Positions 34,441 to 45,356 of a stretch of 64,000 bases of DNA are shown here, one piece after another (the first letter of the stretch is position 1; each line of letters starts with the position of its first letter). The notes under the pieces are model-generated. The model made no database searches and had not been told where the DNA came from. It worked only from the letters and a program-made list of their open reading frames with translations. The DNA is taken from the NCBI GenBank assembly GCA_036435485.1, contig CM071600.1, forward strand, positions 116,366,046 to 116,430,045, read 5' to 3'. The position numbers and the translations under genes were made by a program. Origin of the DNA: Saposhnikovia divaricata (taxonomy: Eukaryota > Streptophyta > Magnoliopsida > Apiales > Apiaceae).

Positions 34441-34578
34441 GGGACCATTCTTGAGTATCTCAGGATATAGAGGGTTAGCAGCTTTGATGAACAACATCAT
34501 TTTAATCTTCCAGAGGTTGTAATTCTCTTTGTCGAACTTAGGGACCTTCACTGTTCCTGTAGTCTTTGGTGTATTCAT
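34441..34578 (-). pseudogene. gag: First codons of gag (element C)
   Basis: ATG at 34578, MNTPKTTGTVKVPKFDKENY, 46 codons to the SIRE-2 insertion point. The first five bases (34441-34445, GGGAC) are the right copy of the target duplication. It joins in frame to 20505 and below. Confidence 0.92.
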
Positions 34579-34605
34579 GATCTTTTTCTGTTTTTAAATA
34601 AATAG

Positions 34606-34620
34606 CCTGCTCTAATACCA
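34606..34620 (-). other. Primer-binding site of element C
   Basis: The minus strand reads TGGTATTAGAGCAGG two bases after the LTR. Confidence 0.75.
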
Positions 34621-34622
34621 CT

Positions 34623-35945
34623 TGTTGAGTATTGAACACACACGAGAATACAGAGGGGGGGGGGTGAATGTATTCTCAAACTTTTCTTCTGATAAGTGTT
34701 TTAGGTGAAGGTTGTTTTAAGGGTTTGAATCTGGTTGTGTAACAGAGTGTGTGTTTGTGCTTAACAGATTATGTAAGTGCGGAATATAAACACAAGAACA
34801 CGATATCACTTTAATCTAATATTGTATTAGGTAAAGATTTGCTACAATCTATGAATACAAATGTTAGTATTCTCAGCTTCTTTCTCAGAGAGATATTACT
34901 TGTAAGAACTATAGATCACTCTGTTTGATACATGCTCAAGAAGTAGGGTTGTTCACTTATATCACGTGAACAACTTGCTTACAACAAATAGGTAGCAAAC
35001 AAATTCGCTTTTTAATGTGTCTATCCTATTTGAGTAAACATCCAAACTGATATAGATTTGACTTCTTAGAACTCTGTTCAGATCCACTTCTTTAGCTCTT
35101 TGTCTCTTGTACTATCTCTCCAAGATTCTTTGTAGGCTTTCCAACGTGCTTTACAATATGTGGTCCATAAAGCATCTTGGATTGTTGCAGGTTTCTGACT
35201 TGTACAATTCTTCAGTATTTTGTCTCCAAGATTGTATTCGAGAAGTAACTCTGTTGGTGATTCGAGAACTAGAATTGGCTTAATCGATAACTCTGAGTTC
35301 TCGAATACTGTTGAGTTGACATATCGAATCACTTCTCGAATAAGTCTTTTCTCCAGGAATCCTTGAGATATCGAATAGAGCATTTTACTTATCGAATCCC
35401 TGAGATATCGAATAGCTTCTTTAGCCCTTGAGATATCGAATGTAGCTTTGACTTGTTGACTCTTAGAGAACTCGAATGATGCTTTGACTTGTTGACTTCT
35501 TGAGTTCTCGAATAGAGTATTAGACATGTCGAATCTCTGAGTTCTCGAATGAGGCTTTGACTAGTTGACCTCCAGAGATATTGAACAATGTCTTTTGAGA
35601 TATCGAATTCCTGACTTCTCGAATGCTAGACTTCTCGAATATAACAAACATACTTCTCGAATTGGTACTTAGGCAAATCTTCATTCTCCAAATTCCTACT
35701 GTGTTTATTTTGATAGTCTTGGTCTTCAAGCTTGAGGCATGATCCTTGGAACTTCTTTCAAGCATTATTCTCTGACTTTAATTACAGTTACACAGGTATA
35801 ATTTGATGCCTGTTATAAGTACTACAACAAGTAGAACTCTACAACTAGAGGTTCCCTCAGTTAAGAGGTCATGTAGGTAATGCAAAGCATTACAAACAAT
35901 TAGGCTTGTTATTAGATGTATACAGGCATGCCTCTGTGACTAACA
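34623..35945 (-). repeat. 5' LTR of element C (1,323 bp)
   Basis: Plus strand runs TGTTGAG...GACTAACA. It is clearly diverged from the SIRE-2 LTRs but has the same TCGAA motif field (35235-35660). The base after 35945 starts non-element DNA; TATTA (35946-35950) is the expected target duplication. Confidence 0.92.
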
Positions 35946-36268
35946 TATTATTATGATAACATCACGTTCTGTATCAGACGTACTATCTGAACAATGTGGC
36001 GATGTTGATTGGTGTTCATTAAATTTAAATTGCATTGTCATTAATCATTTTATCATTTTTTTTCTTTCATTTGATAACAATTTTTTGGTATTGTATAGTT
36101 TAATTATTTGGCAATGACGAGCATGTCCCTTAAGTTCACGTCCATTTTTTACCCAATAAGTCGAACGTGATTATTAAACAAAGAATGTACTTAAAGTGTA
36201 GCATTCTTAATGTTGAATTTTTTTTTTTGAATAATACCAATTATTGATTCAAATGTTTAAGTACAATA
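35946..36268. other. Unassigned flank
   Basis: No coding frame or recognised repeat. CAATA at 36264-36268 is the left target duplication of the solo LTR. Confidence 0.6.
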
Positions 36269-37714
36269 TGTAACAGCCCGACTTTTCGGACTTTTAATTC
36301 TAAAACAAAACTAAAAGGAAAATACAATTTATTAATCAAAAAATCTATTACAATGGTAACTATTACAAAAGCACAGCTAACGATGACAATGTACTCCGAA
36401 CCTAAGATCCTTGAACTCCAATGCTATCCCACTCGATCTTACATCGAACCCTGAAAATTATAAGTAATGAGCTATACAGCCCAACAAGTAATCAATCGAT
36501 CCAACTAGTAAGGCCAAGTAACACATATAAAACAAGATAATCAATATGATATAATAAGATACACGAATCAATAACTTTCGATACACATATTCTTATTCGA
36601 TACGATAAGATACCACATAACAACAATAACTTGAAACCCACAATTCATACCAAGACCACTACAACCCGGTGATAAAGGTCCTAAATTTTAGAAAACTGTC
36701 ACTACAACCCGGTGACTCGGTCCTAAGTCTTTATTTTCACAAACCATGACAAAAATCAGAATAGATAATTACTTAGCCCAAGTTATAATACATCTATACT
36801 ATACTATAATAAGCGAAAGAGGGTATAATTTGTATTTTTATTACCCCTTATTTTTGGTTATCCCCTTATTTTTGGTTATCGCTCATTCACAACCGTTAGA
36901 TCTTTAGCTCAAATAGATCATGACTGTTAGATACAATATTACTAAAGTGTTATATATAGAGGTCTAAGGTTCGATTTCCTCCAACAACATATTAATTTAT
37001 ATTTAATATTAAAAGTTATTATATACAAAGATGTAAGGTTCGAATTCTTCCAATAACATATTAAAATTAATATTTATAATATTATACTATACTATAAACA
37101 AATTAAAAAAAAATAAAAGTAACCCGTACTTTGCACGGGCTATAAGCCAGTATACAATAATATAACAATTCAAAATAGATAATCACTTGGCCCAAGTTTA
37201 ATAATTAAATATACACATGACACATAATTTTTCAAACAATAGCAAGATCAATTAGAAACTTACCTCTACGCGGAAATCCAAGAATCAAATCATCCTAGAT
37301 CATGTATTCATTTCTGACCAGACATGTATTTTGCCTTTTTGACCCTCTAAACGATGTTTTCTTGAAAAACTCAAAGATTGAAAGTTGTAGAGCACGAAAA
37401 TATCTTTCTGACAAATCAAGAATCAACGAATTTCGACTTACTATGAATAAACTATAAATTTTACAAGACAGCTAATTTGTGTGTAGAAAAGCCCTACAAA
37501 TTTTATTAATAGAGATGAGGAAGAAGAATTAGATGTTTATATAGCGGTACAAAATCATAAACCCAAACCTACTAATATCCATTTTAAAATCTGATCCATA
37601 TTTTAGGCCCATTATTCTATTTCAATTTTCAATTCCTAATTATTATCCAATTTTAATCCATTTTATTCTATTATTCTGTTATTATTATTATTCTAAAAAT
37701 TACGGGAAATTACA
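36269..37714. repeat. Solo LTR with CAATA target duplication
   Basis: Begins TGTAACAGCCCG and ends GGAAATTACA (TGTAA...TTACA termini). CAATA lies directly on both sides (36264-36268 and 37715-37719). There is no PBS, polypurine tract or internal coding region. Without the nested Helitron it is about 1,088 bp. It contains a duplicated CACTACAACCCGGTGA unit near 36655 and 36700. Probably left by recombination between two LTRs. Orientation cannot be fixed. Confidence 0.8.
36793..37150 (+). mobile_element. Short non-autonomous Helitron-like element (358 bp)
   Basis: Starts TCTATACTATACTATAATAAG, as many plant Helitrons do, just after an A. It ends with the hairpin CCCGT...ACGGG about 10 bases before CCAG, followed by T. 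The 3' end CCAG differs by one base from the usual CTRR. It inserted between A and T, with no duplication. It contains a directly repeated CCCCTTATTTTTGGTTAT unit near 36845. No protein is encoded. Confidence 0.65.
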
Positions 37715-37719
37715 CAATA

Positions 37720-38430
37720 CATTCAATTAGTCTATATTTTAGTATTATGAAGTTACTCCAAATTATTTAAATGAATAAAAAATATTAAATTAGTTATCGT
37801 CATAATTAGAGACCGAATTTTATCATTACTCATTACGAAATTAGATACTATTTTTTTTGTCAGAAAATTGGATACTATTTTAATTCATTTAATAATTATT
37901 ACAATCCAATGTGTCGTATGATTTGTTCATTTATGTTGTGCAACTTATTAGTACAAGTATATTAAAATGGTTCAAATTTGAAGGACCTCAAAATAATTTT
38001 GTTTAGTTGAAATGATTTTGTTGTTTAGATGTCGTCTTTGTAGTTAAATGAGATAAGTTGTAAGATTTTAGGGGAAAGTACGTTAAACTTTACTAGTTAC
38101 TTTCTAACATACAAGTTACTCAAGTTCATATAAACGGTCTATAAACCCATATAAGTAGATTATCTGAAGGGCCAAACACCCAGTTATAACTTATACTTCA
38201 CTTATCATCTTATAAAAAAAAATAATTTTTTTCTTATCCAATTTTCTTTTATACTTTTTATTGAGTGAAAATTATAATAACTTTTGAGATGTTGATATTG
38301 AATTGTAAAGGCAAATGATGAACTGTTCTTATGGGTTAGACGTTGATATTGAGTTATAAGATCAACTTTTTTAATATCTATAATTATATAATTTACAAAT
38401 TTTTAATATTAATACGTTATTAGTTTATGT
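37720..38430. other. AT-rich unassigned DNA
   Basis: No long frame or terminal repeat recognised. The last five bases (TATGT) would be the target duplication of the LTR that starts at 38431. Confidence 0.5.
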
Positions 38431-39373
38431 TGTAAGAATCCAGATTTTTGGTAGAAATTAAAATTTTTATTATGTAATATAGTATAAGTGTAACAATGGT
38501 TCTAGTGAATGAATACTTAAGAAATTTGGATTCAAATGTTTATATGCCATGAACAATGCAATTGGTTGACAACTTAGATAAGAATAATCTATCTCCTGGA
38601 AAGTAAGACATGGTAAATTCCAAAAAGGAAGGTTATTTTCATGTCATCCAAATCGATATCTGTTATAAGTCCAGTGGTTCCGAAAAAGGGTTAAGGAACG
38701 ATCGGGAAAGCGCGAGACCATTTTTCTAAAGTATAAGAATTAAAGAGAAAATAAGCAATGAATAGTGTTTTTGGTGGAAATTGGAATATTATTAGACGAC
38801 GCTATATAGAAGTATTCAGAATGGATTTCTTAGTTCGTATTAATGACCGATAGGCAATATAAGTGTATGTAAATTATATCAGATTCAGAAAAGTAGCACT
38901 TTTATATTCTCCGAGATTTTTCTCGACACTGAAGGATTTAAGGATTTAATATAGAGATTTGAGGAATTTAAATTCAAGAATTATAAAGGAGGATTAAAGA
39001 TGTTAGCAAAAATATCGAGAAGGTTTTCGGTAAAACCCTAACAAGAAATACTCGAGATATTCCTCCGAACGATCAATGAAATTGAGCAATAACCGGACAA
39101 AAGAGCAAGCAGAAAGCCAAGATGCATGCATGTGCAAGAGGATAAGATCAAGGAACTAAGTAGTTATTAAGGTAACTAGCATACTTAGCAAATAAACCAA
39201 GTACTTAGCTTCATCTCATCACATTACCACTAAACATCAACACTTGTCCACTTGAATGCATCATCCATGACCTAATCCCTTTAATAAATTAGCTTTATGC
39301 CAAGATATTATCAAGACATAACAATAATTCATTCTAGCATCACCAAGCAAGAGAACAAAGCAAGCAAACACCA

Positions 39374-39397
39374 TCTCTCTCTCTCTCTCTCTCTCTT
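39374..39397 (+). repeat. (TC)n microsatellite in LTR D
   Basis: About 12 TC repeats. They lie where the E LTR has CTCTCTCCCCCCCC (49480), just upstream of a splice-donor-like site in both. Confidence 0.85.
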
Positions 39398-40879
39398 TAT
39401 TTCCATTCGGCCTTCACCTTAATTCCAAAATCAAAATCCAACCTCCAACCATTGTTTGATCTCTAGATTTTTATGGTAAGTACTATACATTTCATATCAT
39501 AGTTATCCTATGAATTTGAGCCTTAAATTTCATGTCTAGCATATTTAATAAAATCATGATGAATAGTACTTTCAAGAAACTAATATTTGATTCTTGGTTT
39601 CTTTGGATGATCTAAGGTAGCTTAAGCATATACAAGGACTATACAAGGTTTATTAAAGCTAGTACACACTCCAAGGAAGGTATAAACTTCAAGAACCCTA
39701 GTCTTTGTTTTGAGTATTAATGAAGTTTTGGATGAGTTTTGGGGATGATGTTGTTATAAGCATGTTTACATGATTATGTAGTTATTCTTATTAGTTATTA
39801 AGTCATGATTCAAGTTCTTGATTAGTTGAGGTATTCTTGACATATGATGAGTTATAATTGATGAGAATCTTGAGTTCTTGGTATGCCCGGTGTGGCTTGG
39901 TTGTTGTTATAAATTTGGGAAAACGTGTAAACATAGTCGTCGTAATGCCGAAATTTCGTTAACCCTTATAAATTCGTGCATAACAGTTGGGTTAAGTTTC
40001 TGACCTTGATGAATATATGACCTACCCTTGTAGATCTCGAGTCATAGGTCGTTTTATGAGTTATGGTCAAATTAGTAAAAATGGTTCGAAACCGTAAGTG
40101 CGAGTTCGTAACTGAAATTGAACCCCCTTAGTATGATTAATTCAGTGGCGAATCTTGGTAATTAAATATTAGAGATCATAAGGAAGGTACGAGAGAAAAC
40201 CTCATGTAAAATAGATCATTTTTCGATTTTTTAAAAATGTTCGAATCGAGGTTAAGTACGAATGAACCCCTTAAAAGAACACTTGGTTATAACTTAGAAA
40301 ACGGATAATAAATCTCGAGATATAATCTTTGTTGGTAAACGACCGACCTTAGAACTTACATGACTTAAGAACCTACCAAGTGTAAGTGTAATGACATGCT
40401 TTGGTAATGAGCAAGTGTCGGATCACAACGGTGTTAATAAAAGTTAACTTGAAAGCGTGTTTTAGCTTAAGCAAAGTATGTACTTAGCTTTTCAAAGTGA
40501 TAGGTGATTAACCTTGAATAAATTTTGGTTATTTATAGATCACCGGACCGATTTGAGACACACTACCCCCCACCAGAGTACCAGGCAAGTTTCCAATACT
40601 TTGGAGCTGTTGTTGTGATAATATATATGATTGATTGTTGTTAAACATATGCCATAGCATGTATGCCTGCTTTCAAATTATATTGTGATACTTGTTCCCT
40701 GATTGATGTTGGCTTATAAGTTAGATACGAGATATACTAGTTATAAGCCGGATATTGCTAAGACCCTTAGTGAAGGGCATATGATCTTCCTTCATTAAAT
40801 ATAGATCTAGAGTCGGTATTTTGTAATATAGAGATAGTCGTGGAAACCCGGAGGGATTCCAACGACATATTATTTGAGA

Positions 40880-41340
40880 AATGTTATTTATGAACATTAT
40901 TTATATTTCCATAAGTATTAATTACTTGGAAATTATTCGAGAAATGTTATTTGAGTATAATCTCAGTCGAGAAATACTATTTGAATATTATTTTTGAATA
41001 TTCATTTAAGACTTGATTTATTTAATGAATATTCATTTGAGGTTATTGATTTAGATGAATATTATTTTGGAATATTCATTTGAGTTTATTTATTTAATGA
41101 ATATTATTTGGAATATTCATTTGAGCTTTATTTCTGTAAGGTATATTATTCTGAAAACCCATTTGAGGTCTTGCTTATTTATTGAATATTATTTAGAATA
41201 TTCATTCGAGGAATTATTTATTTCGTGAATATTTTATATATTCATTCGAGGGTTAATTATGAGTAATAGTTTATATTAGGAATATTCTGAAAATATTTAT
41301 GTAATAAATATTCCTTGAATATTTATTTAATTATTTTAAC
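40880..41340 (+). repeat. Hairpin-forming AATATTCA field (LTR D)
   Basis: Repeated units built from TGAATATT and AATATTCA in alternating orientation, spaced about 40-60 bases. The same field is at 51040-51720 and 61800-62490 in element E. Confidence 0.75.
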
Positions 41341-42105
41341 TAGTTTTAAAAATAATTCACCTTATTCAAAAATTATCCTCGACCTTCAAATATTACGTAA
41401 AATATTTCTGAGCCTTATTGTGATCATTTTATCAAGGAAAGGTTCCCAAAACTCCATTTTCTTCATTTAAAGCTATCTTTCAAAATATAACGGAACCTTA
41501 CTTGAGAGCTGTTATTTATCTTGTTTGACTGCCCGGTCATAAATATTTTAAAACTATTCTTTTCACTCGCAACATGGTTGCTATTTATCAAGACGAGTCT
41601 CTGTGCTACTTCCTCATTATTCGAGGGGTAAGATTGTTGGAACAAGTCGATATCCATTAACAAGCAACTGCTTGGGAAATATTGGTGAATTCTCCTTTCC
41701 AACTAGATACGACTACTTTGTGGAGTCCTATCAACAAGTATTACACTTGGGAAAAGGGGGATGAGCTTTACGTTTCAGAGTCATGGATTTATTCAAACTA
41801 GGAGTATTTGTATAATGTGTAAGAGGCTGTGGGACAGTCCATCTTTGAAACTGGTATAAGAGGCTATGGGACAGTCCATCCTGGAAATAGGGTCCAAGTG
41901 GCGCCGGCACCGACTAAGCCCAAAGATGGCTAGGGAGATCCGGCGTATGGTGGTGTCCATATGTTCTACCTTCTACATGTAAAGAAACAAGTTTTGAGAT
42001 GCACAACCTGCGACTGATCATCGTAAGGTGGTGTCATCCGGCGCGACATACTCCAACATTGGTACATCATCCAAATATATTTATTTTTTGCAACATGAAG
42101 TATCA

Positions 42106-44376
42106 TGATAAGTGCATATTTTTGCATATTTTTATTACCTATTATTTGCTTGAATTCGTATTTTAATAATTTATTTTGTTGCATTTCAGGAAATTCATAA
42201 ATAAATAAAGAAATGGCAAAATAAATTAATAAATTGCAAGGAAGGGAAAAAGAGGAAGAAAAAGGACCAAAAATGAAAGAAGGAAAAGAATTAGGAGCTT
42301 GGAGCAAAAGGAATATTTCAAGACAAGTGGAAGGTGGAGATCATCCCAACACATTAGAGAAGTGTATGGCCAAGATCTACTCTTCAAAGCTTAAGGGGGA
42401 AGGAAACAAATAGATGGCTAGGATACCACCACCACACACCACAAATGTATGGTGGGGATTTACCCAACACCCCCCTTAACCCTAATTCCTATCCTATAAA
42501 TACCCTCTCACCCCCCTTGTATTTAGTAACTTAGATTTTAGGGTAGTTTTAATTTCTTGTATTTCTTTTCTTAGTTTCAAATCTTGTAAACACTCCTACT
42601 ATAATTAATGCAATTTTTATTTTCTTTACTTCTTGTCTTGCTCTTTCGTTATTGTTGCCTTGTTTCGTTATTTTCGTAATTCCCGTTGCTAACCACTTGG
42701 GGTTGAAAGTAACGAAATTTAATTTCGTGTTCTTAGTTGCTAATTTTAGTTATGCCCCTTTAAATCTCAATTTTATTGTGGGCCATTAATTCCAAAACAT
42801 CGTTTTAATTTCTTTTCGTTTCGTAGTTAATTTCTTTTCTTTTATAGTAGTTAATTTTCAAAAATAAAAAATAAAAAATACAAAAATATTAGTTTTATAA
42901 AATTTTAGCATTTAAATTTTCTGTTTGTTAATATACTTTTTTTTATTCGAATCAGTTTTTTTTTTACCTCCCCTGTTTTTCTCAAACAAAACAAAGCCAC
43001 TCCGTTTTCTTCCTTACCTTTCGAATAATACACAGAGCCCTGTTCTTTTTGTTTTAAACCCAGCAATCTTTTTTTTCCTTCTCAAACTTTCATAAACTCA
43101 TCTCCCCTATTTTCTTTTCAAATCATTGAACCTAGCTTTTTCTTCACTTCTTCTTTTCGTTCTGCAAACACCAAACCCACCAGACCCTAAACCCCTCTTC
43201 CCCTTTCTTAATTCATAATTTCGTTTTCTTCTTTGGTGTTCCAAATTTCTGTTTTACCGCAGAGTCGAGCTTTTTGTATGTTCGAGTTTTTGTATGTGAT
43301 TTAAATTGCTGTTCTAATCATTGTTATATATTTGTTCGCTGCGTTTCCAGCACAGTTTTGAGTTCGTCGAGTTAAGTTTAAGTGGCTGTTTGTTGAGTTT
43401 TCAATTTCCATTGCAATTTGTTAATGTTCACGAATTGTTATGTGTAGTTTGTCTCTGAGTTACTAGAATCGCTGAGTTGCTGTACTGCGTGTTTTTTTTA
43501 AAATTCAATTTCCGTTTTAGTTCTCGAGTAGACAGTAATTGCTATGCTGAGTCGTAGTGTTTAATTTCCGTTTTTTTTTGTTTTCACTAGTAGTCCGTGT
43601 TGGTGTTGATCGAATTGTTTCATAATTTCTCTGTTTAGCAGTTGTCTCGTGTATTTGATTTGATAAGTTCGTGCATTATGAGCTTTTTTAATCTCGAGTT
43701 GCTGTCTTCATATTTTCTCAATTCGCAGCTGAGTTTTTCTGAGTTTAGTTGCTATGTTTCCGGTTTCCGAGTTGTTATCTGAGTTGTGGCAGTTTGTTTA
43801 ATCACTGTTGTATTTTTGTTTGACGCCAAAATGATGTTTAATTGTGCTGACTACGAATTCCGAGTCATTGCAAGTTTTTTTTTTCTGAGTTATTGTAATG
43901 TTCTACTGTTTTCTGAGTTATTGCTGAGTCGATTTCTTACTGAGTCATTTAGCTGTGTTACTGAGTTAACGGGTTGCATCTATGCCAAAAATTTTATTAA
44001 ATATTTTTTTTTGTTCATAAAAATCGTTTTTAAATTTTAATTAGTGATAATTTAAAATTAATTTTCTGTAAATAATTTCTTAAAATGAAATCTAGTTTAA
44101 TTTGAATTTAGCACTGTTTAGAATAATTTTTAGATTAATTTAGTTTTAAAATAATTTAGACTTTTTAGATTAAATTGAATAAATAAGAGTTTAAAATTAG
44201 GAATTAATTGGTTAAAATAAAAAATTTTCCAAAACCAAACTTGTTCTAATTCGATTAAATTAAAAAAAATAAGGATCGCGAATAAAAATAGTCCCTGTGG
44301 AACGAATCAATAAATTTTACAATGAAACGAATTGTGCGCTTGCGATTCAAATGTCTTAATTATTTTTAGCACAACA
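42106..44376 (+). repeat. 5' LTR of element G (about 2.27 kb)
   Basis: Starts TGATAAGTGCATATTTTTGC where homology to LTR D ends. It ends TTAGCACAACA six bases before the PBS. The 3' partner is outside the window, so the ends are inferred from the PBS and the D junction. Confidence 0.75.
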
Positions 44377-44382
44377 AGTTTT

Positions 44383-44400
44383 TGGCGCCGCTGCCGGGGA
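44383..44400 (+). other. Primer-binding site, tRNA-Asp type (element G)
   Basis: TGGCGCCGCTGCCGGGGA, the usual Athila/Tat priming site with one difference from the common form. Confidence 0.9.
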
Positions 44401-45356
44401 CTAATTATTTTTCGCGCCTTAATTTTTAATTTTTCGAGTTAGTTTTATTTCTTGTCTTATTTTTATTTCGTTCTTTTTAGGAAAGCTTGAGATTTAGGAA
44501 CTCTTCTCAACGAAGCGTGGAAAAATTGGAATTTAGGAAAGCTTGCTTCGGTAACCGTATCTCACTCTTTTCGCCTTTTTTTTTAGAAAAATACAAAAAT
44601 ATCAAAAAAAATTCAAAAAAATCACAAAAAAATTGAAAAATCAAAAATCCAAAAAAATTGGTTGTAAATACATAATTGTTGCATCATGCATTCATCACGT
44701 AGGTGCACATCATGCTAGATTTTATTTTTTGTTTTTAATTTTTCGTACCTATAATTGTGGTGATCGCTGGAGGACCCCAAGGTACGTTAAATTCTTTCTT
44801 TTCTTTAGTTAGATCACGTAGTGTAAGCATCCATATTTGTTTATAATTTTTGTATATATCATTATTTGTTGCATCATTTTGTAAATAAACATTAAGGGCA
44901 AAACCTCTCAAAAGATAAGGGAAGGGATTTCATCACTCTTTCCTTAGCCCAAAAACAATTTAATCCCTCATTTTGCATACCTAGCCTTTAATAAAATTAA
45001 TTAGACGTTTGCCTCTAGGAATTTCGCGCTCAATTAGGAAGGTGCTTAAGAAACGAAGTAATCTTTAATTATTCCGACTTTTTGGTGTCTAGGAAAGCGA
45101 AAGCTGACCTGGCCAATTAAGGTTTTGGTGTCTAGGCTGGTGTTTAGCCTCTTGGCAATGCTTGCACCTACCTGGCCAAGCCGGTTCGAATAATTATTGA
45201 TTTACCTAGTTTTTGGTAGTCCTTACAGTTAGGAGCAAGGTCTAGTTATTTTATTAGGGAACCCTAGGTTTAGGATTTTTCTTTTAATTTTACACCCTTT
45301 CTTTTTGTGTGTTTATTTTATCGCACTTTCTTGCTACGTGTTTCGTTTTGTGGTTT
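44401..45356 (+). other. Untranslated leader of element G
   Basis: About 950 bases between PBS and gag, with A-rich runs near 44585 and a direct repeat around 45085 and 45125 (GGTGTCTAGG). No supported coding frame. Confidence 0.6.

Larger units (their letters stand above)
15924..35945 (-). mobile_element. Element C: SIRE-type Ty1/copia, interrupted
   Basis: Read on the minus strand: 5' LTR 35945-34623, PBS, start of gag 34578-34441. It is then interrupted by SIRE-2 (20511-34440) and continues with the rest of gag and pol from 20510 down to 15924, where element B cuts it in the reverse transcriptase. RNase H, env-like region and 3' LTR are not in the window. Gag continuity across SIRE-2 is shown by the five-base duplication GGGAC and by codons joining in frame. 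Confidence 0.88.
38431..42105 (+). repeat. Element D: degenerate chromovirus LTR, interrupted by G
   Basis: Starts TGTAAGAATCCAG and follows the E LTR (TGTAAGAACCCAG) in order through the CT-rich leader, the AATATTCA-rich hairpin field and CAACTAGATACGACTACTTTGTGG (about 41700). It stops at 42105 where element G begins. The end that would hold the H3-like ORF lies beyond G, outside the window. It is much more diverged than the two E LTRs are from each other, so it is older. Solo LTR or full element cannot be told. Confidence 0.85.

Noticed and set aside
37720..38430. A MITE or small gene in the AT-rich gap
   Set aside because: No terminal inverted repeats, target duplication or open frame could be found by eye.
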